Shown piece by piece: positions 27,103-36,048 of a stretch of DNA of 64,000 nucleotides. Source of the DNA: Acinetobacter pittii (lineage in GTDB: Bacteria; Pseudomonadota; Gammaproteobacteria; Pseudomonadales; Moraxellaceae); contig NZ_CP139249.1 of NCBI RefSeq assembly GCF_034064985.1, positions 1,984,001 to 2,048,000 of the forward strand. The letters run 5' to 3'. Every line of letters begins with the position of its first letter. Position 1 is the first letter of the stretch. The notes beneath the pieces were generated by a model. The model saw only the letters and a program-made list of their open reading frames with translations, ran no database searches and was not told the DNA's origin. A program made the position numbers and the translations under genes.

Positions 27103-27141
27103 AACTGCAACCCTTAATTGAAAGATGTGAGTTTAAACTTT

Positions 27142-28011
27142 ATGGAACTACAAGGCATTTGCCATAAAATGCATGCAGGCCTAAAAGATGCTAGTGTAAC
27201 TGATCAACAGACAACCAAGGCAAATGTTGAATACAAATTTGTATTAGACCGTTCAGAAATTGATCTTCCTTTTAATTTAGGACAAGAACTAGAAATCGAA
27301 TGGACAGGTAATATTTATTGCACTTCATGTGGCACTAAAACACCGAAATCTTATTCTCAAGGTCACTGCTTTAAATGTTTTAAAACTAAAGCGGAATGTG
27401 ACTTGTGTATTATGAAGCCTGAAACATGTCACTATCATTTAGGTACATGTCGTGAAGATGACTTTGCCCATAGTGTTTGTTTCCAACCACATATTGTATA
27501 TTTGGCAAATTCAAGTGCTTTAAAAGTGGGTATTACTCGTGTTAGTCATATGCCGGGTCGTTGGTTAGACCAAGGTGCAACTCAAGCCTTACCTATTTTA
27601 AAAGTTGGATCACGCCGTTTATCTGGTCAGCTTGAAACCATGTTTGGTTCTTTAATTGCTGATAAAACAGATTGGCGCAAACTCCTCAAGGGTGAAGCTG
27701 AACCTTTAAATATGGTTGAACAACGTGATCAATTAATCGAGGAGTTCGCCCCTAAAATTCAAACTATTCGTGAGGAGTTCAGTCAAAACCTTGAATTTAA
27801 CGAAACGGTTGAACTACTAGAAAATGAATTGCCACGTGAGTTTGTATACCCAGTTGAACAATATCCTGAAAAAATTAAGTCTCTAAACTTGGATAAAACA
27901 CCAAAAATTCGCGGTGTATTACAAGGTATTAAAGGCCAATATTTAATTTTTGATATTGGTGTCATCAACATTCGTAAATATACGGGCTACGAGCTCATCG
28001 TACGTGCATAA
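27142..28011 (+). CDS. DUF2797 protein with zinc-binding cysteines and GIY-YIG-like segment
   Basis: A 289-residue protein from ATG 27142 (a TTG eight codons earlier, at 27118, is less likely). The N-terminal part resembles an OB-fold. Then comes a Cys-rich block (YCTSCGTKTP, HCFKCFKTKAECDLC, CHYHLGTC) able to bind two metals, followed by HIVYLANSSALKVGITR and RWLDQGATQALPI, which recalls the GIY-YIG/T5orf172 core. Function unknown. Divergent from the DUF6231 gene, a conserved association. A bidirectional terminator separates it from lpxB. A GIY-YIG nuclease assignment is only an inference. Confidence 0.78.
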   Translation: MELQGICHKMHAGLKDASVTDQQTTKANVEYKFVLDRSEIDLPFNLGQELEIEWTGNIYCTSCGTKTPKSYSQGHCFKCFKTKAECDLCIMKPETCHYHLGTCREDDFAHSVCFQPHIVYLANSSALKVGITRVSHMPGRWLDQGATQALPILKVGSRRLSGQLETMFGSLIADKTDWRKLLKGEAEPLNMVEQRDQLIEEFAPKIQTIREEFSQNLEFNETVELLENELPREFVYPVEQYPEKIKSLNLDKTPKIRGVLQGIKGQYLIFDIGVINIRKYTGYELIVRA

Positions 28012-28015
28012 ATAG

Positions 28016-28041
28016 AAAAGGCATTCATAAGAATGCCTTTT
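28016..28041. terminator. Bidirectional intrinsic terminator
   Basis: An 11-bp perfect stem AAAAGGCATTC / GAATGCCTTTT, ATAA loop, between the convergent DUF2797 and lpxB genes, followed by a long T-run on the plus strand. Confidence 0.9.
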
Positions 28042-28042
28042 T

Positions 28043-29218
28043 TTATTTTTCAAGCACATTTAGGATGACTTGAACCGGATCTTCTGTATTTCCAGAAATA
28101 AGCTGTTTATGCATAGTTAAATGTTGCATTACTTGAATTTGAGCAGTTTCCACATTCATCAATTTTTCTATTTCAGCTGCTAAATTTTCAGGTGTTGCAT
28201 CAGCTTGAATCAGCTCCTCAATAACTTTCTTACCCGCAATAATATTAGGCAAAGAGTAATAAGGAATTTTTACCAAGAATTTAGCAATTAAGTAAGTTAA
28301 CCAATGCAACTTATAGAAAGTGACCATTGGTCGATGCATTAACATTGCTTCTAATGTCGCCGTTCCAGATGCTAAAGCGATAATGTCACTCGCATTCATG
28401 ACCATACGGCCAACTTTAGATTCACTATCAGTATTTTCTAAAATATGAATTACAGTTTTCAAATTAGGCGCTAATTGTTCAACACCCTGCTCAATCTGTT
28501 GTTTACGAGCATCATTAATTGCTGGAATTAAAAATTGAATGTCAGGATGTTTGTCATGCAAAATATTAGCAGCACCCAACAACATAGGAAGGAGTCGCTC
28601 TACTTCACCTTTGCGGCTACCCGGCAACAAAGCAATATACTTCTGATTTTCATTAAGACCTAATTGTTGTTTGGCAATTTGAAGTGGGTTCTCAAGTGGC
28701 AATTGTTTAGCTAATGGATGGCCTACAAATGCTGCTGGAACTTCATATCGTTCATAAAAAACTTTTTCAAACGGAAATAAGCAAAGTACTAAATCTATGC
28801 TCTGCTTAATTCCATGAACACGCCCTTGGCGCCACGCCCAAACTGAAGGACTCACATATTGAACAGTTTTGATTGGAAGACTCTTTTCTTTAATACTTTT
28901 CGAAAGTCTAAGGTTAAAGTCTGGTGCATCAATACCAATAAAAATATCAACTGGATTTTGAGTCCATTGGTTAATTAGACCATCCCGCACGGCGAATAAT
29001 TTTTTTAAATCTTTTAATACCTCAACAATCCCCATCACAGATAGAGTTTCCATCGGGTAATAACTGTTAAAACCTTCAGCAATCATTTGAGGACCACCGA
29101 TTCCCTCAAATTCAGCATCGATCCCCTGTTCTCGAAAACTACGCATAAGTTTCACACCAAGCGTATCTCCAGAAACTTCCCCAACTACAATGCCTATTTT
29201 AAGTTTTCGGTTTGCCAA
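28043..29218 (-). CDS. lpxB: Lipid-A-disaccharide synthase
   Basis: A 391-residue glycosyltransferase of family 19. It joins UDP-diacylglucosamine and lipid X to make the lipid A disaccharide at the inner membrane. Signature stretches: GIVVGEVSGDTLGVKLM at the N-terminus, EGIGGPQMIAEG, PSVWAWRQGR, LLPGSRKGEVERLLP and ALASGTATLEAMLM. The start appears to be TTG 29218, since the family N-terminus begins only a few residues before GIVVGE and no ATG is closer. It stands alone here, apart from the usual lpxD-fabZ-lpxA cluster. Confidence 0.96.
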   Translation of the reverse strand: MANRKLKIGIVVGEVSGDTLGVKLMRSFREQGIDAEFEGIGGPQMIAEGFNSYYPMETLSVMGIVEVLKDLKKLFAVRDGLINQWTQNPVDIFIGIDAPDFNLRLSKSIKEKSLPIKTVQYVSPSVWAWRQGRVHGIKQSIDLVLCLFPFEKVFYERYEVPAAFVGHPLAKQLPLENPLQIAKQQLGLNENQKYIALLPGSRKGEVERLLPMLLGAANILHDKHPDIQFLIPAINDARKQQIEQGVEQLAPNLKTVIHILENTDSESKVGRMVMNASDIIALASGTATLEAMLMHRPMVTFYKLHWLTYLIAKFLVKIPYYSLPNIIAGKKVIEELIQADATPENLAAEIEKLMNVETAQIQVMQHLTMHKQLISGNTEDPVQVILNVLEK

Positions 29219-29377
29219 GGTGATTTACCCAAGAATTTGAAATAATGCATTCTAGCATAGAGGTTTATTAATCTTGAACTTGATCTATATGTGCTTACCA
29301 AGAGCAGCTACAGCACAAGCTATCTAAAATTACACTCATTCACCATCTTTTAATCTAAATTAACAATGCAATTTGAA

Positions 29378-29406
29378 TTGTAGCTTACATTTACAAACAA
29401 TAAAAT
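29378..29406 (+). promoter_or_regulatory. Candidate promoter of the TonB receptor
   Basis: TTGTAG at 29378-29383 and TAAAAT at 29401-29406 are 17 nt apart; the -10 fits well, the -35 poorly. The Fur box begins five nt downstream, a position that would block transcription. Confidence 0.4.
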
Positions 29407-29410
29407 AAAT

Positions 29411-29429
29411 GAGAATTATTTACATTATC
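29411..29429. promoter_or_regulatory. Fur box upstream of TonB-dependent receptor
   Basis: The 19 bases GAGAATTATTTACATTATC match the Fur consensus GATAATGATAATCATTATC at 14 positions. It lies just before ATG 29439 and overlaps an upstream in-frame ATG at 29409, which argues for the downstream start. Confidence 0.7.
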
Positions 29430-29438
29430 TTTAATCTT

Positions 29439-31538
29439 ATGAATATCCCACCTCGACCATTTAAGCTTACCGTAATCGCCTGCGCGATTTGTTATGCGAA
29501 CCTCTCTTATGCTCAAGACTCAGAGGTACAAGCTTTACAGACGATTCAAGTTAAAGCATCAAATGCTGAGCAGTCTTCTGAACAAACTAAAGCATATAAT
29601 GTTAAAAACTCGAGTAGCGCAACCAAGCTTAATATTGAGGCTAAAGAAACTCCTCAAACCATTAACGTCGTTACTCGTCAGCAAATTGAAGATTTTGGAC
29701 TTACCAGTACCCGAGATATTTTAAGTAATACACCAGGTGTAACTGTAACCGGATTAGAAACCAACCGAACAACTTATACGGCTCGTGGTTTTGATATTTC
29801 AAATATTTTGGTTGATGGAATCGGTATCCCTCAAGTTGACAGCTATAATTATAACAATAGTGATGCAGACAGTTATTTCTATGATCGTGTTGAAATTGTC
29901 AAAGGTGCTGATGCCTTAACAAATGCTCTGGGAGATCCTGGTGCTACAATTAACTATATCCGTAAACGTCCTACCAAAGAATTTCAAGCAAATGCTGGGG
30001 TGAGCTATGGTTCATGGGATACACAACGTTATGAAGCGGATATCTCTGGTTCTCTTACACAAGATGGACGAGTACGAGGACGTCTTGTAGGTTATGAGAA
30101 AGTAGGAGATTCTTATCTAGACCGCTATTCAGAAGAAAAAAATGGATTTCAAGGAATTTTAGAAGCTGACGTTACAGACACTACAAATGTTTCAGCAGGA
30201 TATTCGAAAACTCGTCAATACGCTAATGGTTCTCAATGGGGTGCTCTACCCTTGGTTAACTCCAAAGGTGAACCACTAAGTTATTCTCGTAACTATAATT
30301 ATGCACCATCATGGACATACTACGATTGGGAAATAGATAATTATTTCGCCAATATTGAACAAAAATTATGGGGAGACTGGAAGTTAAGATTAGGCTATAA
30401 CCTTAAGAAATCAGATGTTAAAGATAAAATGCTTTATCTCAGTGGTTTTCCTTCTGCTACTGACAATACGTCTGGTATTTCACTATATCCAGAAATTTAT
30501 AATCAGAAATTTAAAGAAACTACTGCTAATGCAGACATTCAAGGTACTTTTAATTTATTAGGACAGCAACACGAAGCAAATATTGGTTATAACTGGTCAA
30601 AATATAGTGCTCAAAGTGTTTATTCGTATGGCAGTAGTTTAGGTGTTATTACCACAGACTTACCAAGCTGGACTCCTGAAGAACCGACTTGGGGAGACTT
30701 TACCTATGCAGACCCAGAAGAAAGAACCATGAAGTCCGTTTACGGTGCGACTCGTCTTCATTTAGGTGAGGATCTTAAATTTATCTTAGGTGCCAACTAC
30801 ACTGAAATCGACACTTTAGAATATAAAAAGAATAAAGTTTCTCCATATGCAGGTATTACATATAACTTTACTCCTGAATATACAGGTTATATGAGTTATA
30901 CCTCTATTTTTAGACCACAAACTGTTATTGATCTTTCTACTAAACAAACAGCTGTACCAGTAGAGGGTGAAAGCTATGAATTAGGTGTAAAAAGCGCTTG
31001 GTTAGATGGGGCTTTAACAGGAAATATCGCCATCTTTAGAACAGATGAAGATAATTTTGCACTAAACCCATTATGGGATCCGCTTTATAACAAATACTCA
31101 TCTCCAATCGGAACGATTAGATCGCAAGGTGTTGAGGTAGGATTAACTGGAAAATTAACTGATAACTTAGATTTGGTTTTTGGTTTTTCAACATTTAGTC
31201 TAAAAAATATGGAAACGGGTGAAAGAGGTAGACCTAATATCCCGACTCAAACGCTTAACGTTTTGGCATCTTATACTGTTCCACAGATTCCAAAGTTAAA
31301 AGTTGGTGCAAGCATTAAGTGGCAAGATGATATACATGATACCTCTTACTCAACTGTAAAACAGGATGCGTATGCATTGCTTAACGTTATGGCCAGTTAT
31401 GATTTAAATGAACATGTACTGTTCCAAGTGAATGGAAACAATCTAACTAATGAAAAATATTTGACAGGCTTATCTGGTGGTCAAGGTTACTATGGAGCTC
31501 CAGCCAACTATACAGTTGCTGTAAAGTTTAAATATTAA
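29439..31538 (+). CDS. TonB-dependent ferric-siderophore receptor
   Basis: A 699-residue receptor from ATG 29439 (MNIPPRPFKLTVIACAICYA, signal peptide ending at SYA-QDSE). It has a plug domain (KETPQTINVVTRQQIEDFG, ILSNTPGVTVTG, RGFDISNILVDGIGIP, VEIVKGADAL) and a 22-strand barrel ending in YTVAVKFKY. The FpvA-like arrangement suits hydroxamate or mixed siderophores but the ligand is unknown. A Fur box overlaps the region just before the start. Downstream are DUF3649, PepSY and DUF3325 membrane genes that commonly accompany such receptors. Confidence 0.92.
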   Translation: MNIPPRPFKLTVIACAICYANLSYAQDSEVQALQTIQVKASNAEQSSEQTKAYNVKNSSSATKLNIEAKETPQTINVVTRQQIEDFGLTSTRDILSNTPGVTVTGLETNRTTYTARGFDISNILVDGIGIPQVDSYNYNNSDADSYFYDRVEIVKGADALTNALGDPGATINYIRKRPTKEFQANAGVSYGSWDTQRYEADISGSLTQDGRVRGRLVGYEKVGDSYLDRYSEEKNGFQGILEADVTDTTNVSAGYSKTRQYANGSQWGALPLVNSKGEPLSYSRNYNYAPSWTYYDWEIDNYFANIEQKLWGDWKLRLGYNLKKSDVKDKMLYLSGFPSATDNTSGISLYPEIYNQKFKETTANADIQGTFNLLGQQHEANIGYNWSKYSAQSVYSYGSSLGVITTDLPSWTPEEPTWGDFTYADPEERTMKSVYGATRLHLGEDLKFILGANYTEIDTLEYKKNKVSPYAGITYNFTPEYTGYMSYTSIFRPQTVIDLSTKQTAVPVEGESYELGVKSAWLDGALTGNIAIFRTDEDNFALNPLWDPLYNKYSSPIGTIRSQGVEVGLTGKLTDNLDLVFGFSTFSLKNMETGERGRPNIPTQTLNVLASYTVPQIPKLKVGASIKWQDDIHDTSYSTVKQDAYALLNVMASYDLNEHVLFQVNGNNLTNEKYLTGLSGGQGYYGAPANYTVAVKFKY

Positions 31539-31544
31539 TATCGT

Positions 31545-31570
31545 AGCCAATCCCAATTTAGGGATTGGCT
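31545..31570 (+). terminator. Partial terminator after the TonB receptor
   Basis: A 10-bp perfect stem AGCCAATCCC / GGGATTGGCT with a 6-nt loop, followed by a weak T-rich tract. Read-through would link the receptor to the membrane genes behind it. Confidence 0.65.
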
Positions 31571-31604
31571 TTACTTATTATTCTTTGTGTATGTGTCAGT
31601 CAAG

Positions 31605-31904
31605 ATGCCCAAAACTGTAAATCTCCCTATGTCATATCGTATAAAAGTTTTCTATCGATTTTTGCTAGTTTTCGGTATGGGCTTTGCCTGTATGGCGTAT
31701 TTAAGTCTTGGACTCACTGGAATTTTCCTTTTGAATCTGGACAAAGCTGAGGCTATCTATCTTTCAGCATTTATAGCAATTCTATTTTACGTCATCTTTG
31801 TGATTGTTGGTTTCTGCGTTCAATCACTTTTGAAACTCACTGGGCTATCAATTGTTTTGTGCGCCCTTTTCTTTTTTGTGACACGTATGGTGGGTTATGC
31901 ATAA
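31605..31904 (+). CDS. DUF3649-type small membrane protein
   Basis: A 99-residue protein with three hydrophobic segments (about 17-40, 46-66 and 73-95), resembling DUF3649. The start could be ATG 31605 or ATG 31629 (MSYRIKVFYRFL); GTG 31587 is a weaker option. It overlaps the PepSY gene by 8 nt. DUF3649 proteins sit between siderophore receptors and PepSY proteins in many proteobacteria, and are thought to help reduce or release iron at the inner membrane. Function unproven. Confidence 0.72.
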   Translation: MPKTVNLPMSYRIKVFYRFLLVFGMGFACMAYLSLGLTGIFLLNLDKAEAIYLSAFIAILFYVIFVIVGFCVQSLLKLTGLSIVLCALFFFVTRMVGYA

Positions 31905-33453
31905 AGGTATACGTCAATCTATGGCATGGCTCCACTCATGGACTGGCTTAATTTTTGGATGGCTCGTGTTTGCCATTTTCTTAATGGGTAGCCTATCTTA
32001 TTACCGTCATGAAATTAATTTATGGATGCAACCAGCACTTGCGCAATATGAGGTAAAGCAAGATATTGCTATTAAAACAGCATATCAATATTTACAAGAA
32101 AACGCTCCAGACGCCAAATCTTGGTATTTAACTGTGGCTACACCAGAAAGTCCCGTCAACATCATGTATTGGGAAAAAGCTGACGGCGGTTATGGCAATG
32201 CCACACTTGATACTACCACGGGAAAAGAGCTTCAACTTTCGGCGACCTTAGGCGGTGACTTCTTTTATCGCTTCCATTACCAACTTTTTGGAATTCCAAT
32301 AATAGTTGGGCGATTAGTCGTATGCCTTGCCGCATTTATTATGCTGATTGCTTTGATTTCAGGCATTATTACCCATAAAAAAATATTCACCGACTTTTTT
32401 ACTTTACGTACATTTAAGTCTCAGCGTTCATGGTTAGACTTTCATAATATTTCTTCAGTGGTTGCACTACCCTTCTTTTTAACCATTACGTTTACAGGCT
32501 TAGCTATCTTCTTTTATTTATATCTGCCTTGGGGAATGCAAAAGATTTACCCACAAAACCCTTATCAGTATTTTACTGAGATTCGCACAAAGACTGGACT
32601 TGAGAATCAATCGATTCAGCCTGCTCAAAACTTAGCTATTGATAAGTTATTAAACCAAGTTCAACAAAGTTGGGGTAACCAACCTTTATCAATAATGAGT
32701 GTAAAAAATCCAAATACCAATCAAGCTCAAATTACATTTATTCAAAAAGAAGACCGCACCATTACTCGAAATCAGCCTCAAATTACATTAAATGCTTCAA
32801 CTGGCAAAGTCTTGGCAGATACACGTAATAATAGTCCTATTGCAACGTTAAATGCGGGTGTCTATGGGTTACATATGGCGACATTTGCTCAGCCTTTGCT
32901 TCGTTTAGGATTCTTTTTCTCAGGCATTTTAGGCTGTGTAATGATTGCCTCTGGTTTGTTACTTTGGAGTCTTAAACGTCAAATTCAAAATAAGAATAGT
33001 AAGTTTCATTTCGGGCACTATTTAGTTGACCGATTGAATGTTGCAGCGTTTGTTGGATTACCTTGTGCAACTGTAGCCTACCTAAGCGCTAATCGGTTAT
33101 TTAAAGTCACTTCAACCACGATCAATTATGAAGTTTATAGCTTTTTCTTGGTTTGGCTCATCAGCTTAATCATTGCATTAATCACTAAAAAACAGCATTT
33201 GTGGCGAACTCAACTTTGCGTTTTTATTATGCTCAGTATTGCACTTCCCATCTTAAACCTAAGTTATTTACTTAAACATGAGTATGTCCAAAGCCTCAGT
33301 GATTATTGGACATTTGCACGTGTAGATATCTTTTTGTGGATCTTTGCAACTTTAGCAATTTTTATATTCTTCAAAATTCAACCTATTCAGCATAAAGCTA
33401 TAGAAAAGATTCAAAAAAAACTAAATAAATTAAATACTGAGGTGAGCTCATGA
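31897..33453 (+). CDS. PepSY-associated transmembrane protein, probable siderophore-iron reductase
   Basis: A 518-residue PepSY-TM protein. N-terminal helix SMAWLHSWTGLIFGWLVFAI carries the conserved HSWTG, followed by PepSY-like periplasmic segments, RFHYQLFGIPIIVGRLVV, WLDFHNISSVVALPF and LHMATFAQPLLRLGFFFSGI. The conserved His residues near the membrane helices could bind heme, as in the FoxB/FpvG group of ferrisiderophore reductases. Overlaps its neighbours by 8 nt (upstream) and 4 nt (downstream), so translation is coupled. Reductase role inferred from family. Confidence 0.85.
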   Translation: MHKGIRQSMAWLHSWTGLIFGWLVFAIFLMGSLSYYRHEINLWMQPALAQYEVKQDIAIKTAYQYLQENAPDAKSWYLTVATPESPVNIMYWEKADGGYGNATLDTTTGKELQLSATLGGDFFYRFHYQLFGIPIIVGRLVVCLAAFIMLIALISGIITHKKIFTDFFTLRTFKSQRSWLDFHNISSVVALPFFLTITFTGLAIFFYLYLPWGMQKIYPQNPYQYFTEIRTKTGLENQSIQPAQNLAIDKLLNQVQQSWGNQPLSIMSVKNPNTNQAQITFIQKEDRTITRNQPQITLNASTGKVLADTRNNSPIATLNAGVYGLHMATFAQPLLRLGFFFSGILGCVMIASGLLLWSLKRQIQNKNSKFHFGHYLVDRLNVAAFVGLPCATVAYLSANRLFKVTSTTINYEVYSFFLVWLISLIIALITKKQHLWRTQLCVFIMLSIALPILNLSYLLKHEYVQSLSDYWTFARVDIFLWIFATLAIFIFFKIQPIQHKAIEKIQKKLNKLNTEVSS

Positions 33454-33731
33454 TTTTTATAGCTTTCATCTTGATTCTATTAGGAATGTATTTGCTATTT
33501 ATGGCGAGCGAGAAATATAGGTCATCGAAATCAACAGGTCGTTTCAAATCGTTGGCTCAAAAGTATTACCGACACTTTAAAATAGCTGCATTCATATTAT
33601 TTGGTTTATGTGCATTTATTCTTATTCAACAATATAAATTTTCAATTGGTTTTGTCAGTTGGTGGATCTTTGCAACGCCATTAACTTTTCTTTTTATACT
33701 TTTAATTAACCCACTAAAGTCACCAAAATAA
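33450..33731 (+). CDS. DUF3325-type small membrane protein
   Basis: A 93-residue protein with three hydrophobic segments (about 1-19, 46-63 and 68-87) and a basic loop between the first two (EKYRSSKSTGRFKSLAQKYY). The size, topology and position match DUF3325. Start ATG 33450 overlaps the PepSY stop by 4 nt (ATGA type), with GAGG upstream. Last gene of the iron module, followed by a terminator. Function unknown. Confidence 0.75.
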   Translation: MIFIAFILILLGMYLLFMASEKYRSSKSTGRFKSLAQKYYRHFKIAAFILFGLCAFILIQQYKFSIGFVSWWIFATPLTFLFILLINPLKSPK

Positions 33732-33765
33732 TCATTTTCTAAAAAAAATGATGAAAAATAGTACA

Positions 33766-33795
33766 AGCTAAGCAAAATTTTCGTTGCTTAGCTTT
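33766..33795 (+). terminator. Intrinsic terminator of the iron module
   Basis: An 11-bp perfect stem AAGCTAAGCAA / TTGCTTAGCTT with an 8-nt loop and TTTTT, 34 nt after DUF3325. Confidence 0.9.
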
Positions 33796-33883
33796 TTTTT
33801 GCATAAGTAAATCATTATTCATGACAACTGTTTATCTCTAAAAGGAATAAGATATCTGCGTTTCGTGATAAGTGGCGATAAAG

Positions 33884-34771
33884 ATGTCTGGTGCTTTTGA
33901 ATTTATCTTAGCGGGTATGTTAGTTGGTTTCTGTGTAGGGATTACAGGAGTTGGTGGTGGATCATTAATGACGCCAATTTTAATTAGTCTTTTTAGAATT
34001 GAACCACATATCGCGATTGGTACCGATTTACTTTATGCCGCAATCTCAAAATTTTGTGGATCAATGGTTCACGCTCGAAAGCTCAATATTGTCTGGCCAA
34101 TTGTTTTATGGTTGGCTGTAGGTAGTATTCCTGCATCTTTCGGTACTTCATGGGTACTTGAGCACTATTTAAGTCAGTCAACCCACTATAAAGCTGTATT
34201 AACTATGGTATTAGGCTTTATGTTGACCTTAACTGGTGTTTCCATCATTTTCCGCACGCGTATTGAGAAATTCTTTAATAAATTCAGAACTAAAGAAGTC
34301 ACCCAAACTGAAAATGAGCAGTTGGCAATCCATAAGAAACGTAGCTTTATCGTGGTGATGGGTATCATTTTAGGTATATTCGTAACCCTTTCATCAGTTG
34401 GTGCGGGTGCATTTGGCATCATGGCACTCGTCATCATGTTCCCGAACTTGCCAATGATCCGAATTATTGGATCGGATGTCGTACATGCGGTATTACTTAC
34501 CTTAGTGGCTGGCCTGGGACACATGAGTGCTGGTAACGTCGACTTTACCCTTCTTATGTGGTTATTGGTGGGTTCAATTCCGGCAATTATTATTGGCACA
34601 TTAATTAGCTCTCGTATGCCTGAACGTTTAATCCGAAAAATTTTAGGGATTACCCTATTTGCCCTCGGCGTTAACTTTATGGTTCATCCAGTCAAAGCAA
34701 AACCGAAAGCACCTGTGATACAACAACAAACAGCAGTTGCCGAAAAAACAGGCAACTCAACTGAAAGATAG
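33884..34771 (+). CDS. Sulfite exporter TauE/SafE family transporter
   Basis: A 295-residue protein of the TauE/SafE (DUF81) family with two similar halves of four membrane helices each. The half-repeats begin LVGFCVGITGVGGGSLMTPI and IIMGIF-like VTLSSVGAGAFGIMAL. ATG 33884 is chosen over GTG 33872. It probably exports a sulfur-containing or organic anion across the inner membrane; substrate unknown. The C-terminus is a Pro/Gln/Lys-rich cytoplasmic tail. No sulfur gene neighbours. Confidence 0.85.
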   Translation: MSGAFEFILAGMLVGFCVGITGVGGGSLMTPILISLFRIEPHIAIGTDLLYAAISKFCGSMVHARKLNIVWPIVLWLAVGSIPASFGTSWVLEHYLSQSTHYKAVLTMVLGFMLTLTGVSIIFRTRIEKFFNKFRTKEVTQTENEQLAIHKKRSFIVVMGIILGIFVTLSSVGAGAFGIMALVIMFPNLPMIRIIGSDVVHAVLLTLVAGLGHMSAGNVDFTLLMWLLVGSIPAIIIGTLISSRMPERLIRKILGITLFALGVNFMVHPVKAKPKAPVIQQQTAVAEKTGNSTER

Positions 34772-34888
34772 TAAAATCAATAGGATTTTTCCAAACTGAA
34801 ATACCATGCGATGTAGTATTTTCATAATTATTTCATGGTATATTCAGTACACAAAACAACCTTTAGTATGATCGAACCAGTGACAGCA

Positions 34889-35977
34889 ATGACTACACAT
34901 TTAAATTCCGTTTCAAAGCCAGATATCGACGACGTTAATATTAAAAGCATTCAAACTCTTGTAACTCCAAATGAGCTTAAGTCAGAACTTCCTTTATCTG
35001 ATGTTGCTTCACAAACTGTTCTAAAAGGCCGCGAAACTATTCGTAATATTTTAGATGGTTCAGATAAGCGTCTGTTTGTCGTTATCGGTCCTTGCTCTAT
35101 TCATGATCCAAAAGCTGCTCACGAATATGCTGATCGCTTAAAAGCGCTAAGCGAAAAGGTTAAAGATACTCTATATCTAGTTATGCGTGTTTATTTTGAA
35201 AAACCACGTACGACAATTGGTTGGAAAGGTCTAATTAATGACCCAGATATGAATGACTCATTTAACATCGAAAAAGGTTTACGTATTGGTCGTAAGCTGT
35301 TGCTTGAATTAAATGAAAAAGGTTTACCATGCGCAACTGAAGCACTCGACCCTAACTCACCACAGTACTATCAAGACTTAATTTCATGGTCTGCGATTGG
35401 TGCACGTACAACCGAAAGTCAAACTCACCGTGAAATGTCTTCTGGTCTATCTTCACCAGTCGGTTTTAAAAATGGTACAGATGGTGGTTTAACTGTTGCA
35501 ACCAATGCGATGCAGTCTGTTAAATATGGCCATAGTTTCTTAGGCCTAAATGAAGATGGCCAAGTTTCAATTATCAATACCAGTGGTAACCCTTATGCAC
35601 ACGTTGTATTACGTGGTGGTAATGGCAAACCAAACTATGACGCAGGCTCAGTTGCTGAAGCAGAAAATGCTTTAGCAAAAGCTAAAGTTAGCAACAAAAT
35701 CATGATCGATGCGAGTCATGCCAACTCAAATAAAGACCCATACTTACAACCGCTTGTTCTTAAAAATATTACTGAACAAATTTTAGATGGTAATAAGTCA
35801 ATCGTCGGTATTATGGTTGAAAGTCACTTAAAAGGTGGTCGCCAAGATATTCCTGAAAATCTTTGTGATTTAGAATATGGTAAATCAGTAACTGATGGCT
35901 GTATTGACTGGGAAACTACCGAGAAGACATTGCTTGAAATGCATGAAGCTTTAAAAGAAGTTTTACCAAATCGCTAA
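34889..35977 (+). CDS. aroG: 3-deoxy-7-phosphoheptulonate synthase (class I)
   Basis: A 362-residue DAHP synthase of the AroF/G/H type, joining PEP and erythrose-4-phosphate as the first step of the shikimate pathway. Signature stretches are FVVIGPCSIHDPKAAHEYA, MRVYFEKPRTTIGWKGLIND, GARTTESQTHREMSSGLS, and the metal-binding MIDASHANSNKD and MVESHLKGG. Upstream in-frame ATGs at 34835 and 34868 exist; the 34889 start gives a family-typical length. Which aromatic amino acid feeds back is not clear. Own terminator. Confidence 0.93.
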   Translation: MTTHLNSVSKPDIDDVNIKSIQTLVTPNELKSELPLSDVASQTVLKGRETIRNILDGSDKRLFVVIGPCSIHDPKAAHEYADRLKALSEKVKDTLYLVMRVYFEKPRTTIGWKGLINDPDMNDSFNIEKGLRIGRKLLLELNEKGLPCATEALDPNSPQYYQDLISWSAIGARTTESQTHREMSSGLSSPVGFKNGTDGGLTVATNAMQSVKYGHSFLGLNEDGQVSIINTSGNPYAHVVLRGGNGKPNYDAGSVAEAENALAKAKVSNKIMIDASHANSNKDPYLQPLVLKNITEQILDGNKSIVGIMVESHLKGGRQDIPENLCDLEYGKSVTDGCIDWETTEKTLLEMHEALKEVLPNR

Positions 35978-36001
35978 TTCATCTTTTTAAGATTGAAAAT
36001 T

Positions 36002-36023
36002 AAGCTCTCATTCTTGAGGGCTT
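36002..36023 (+). terminator. Intrinsic terminator of DAHP synthase gene
   Basis: Stem AAGCTCTCA / TGAGGGCTT with one T-G pair, short loop, followed by TTTTATTTTT. Confidence 0.8.
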
Positions 36024-36048
36024 TTTTATTTTTGGGTGAAATTCAAAA

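Noticed and set aside
29409..29438. Longer TonB receptor starting at ATG 29409
   Set aside because: The extra ten codons overlap the Fur box and would put hydrophobic residues before a normal signal peptide; ATG 29439 fits better.
34186..34599. Minus-strand ORF inside the TauE/SafE gene
   Set aside because: Antisense of membrane-helix codons; typical shadow composition.
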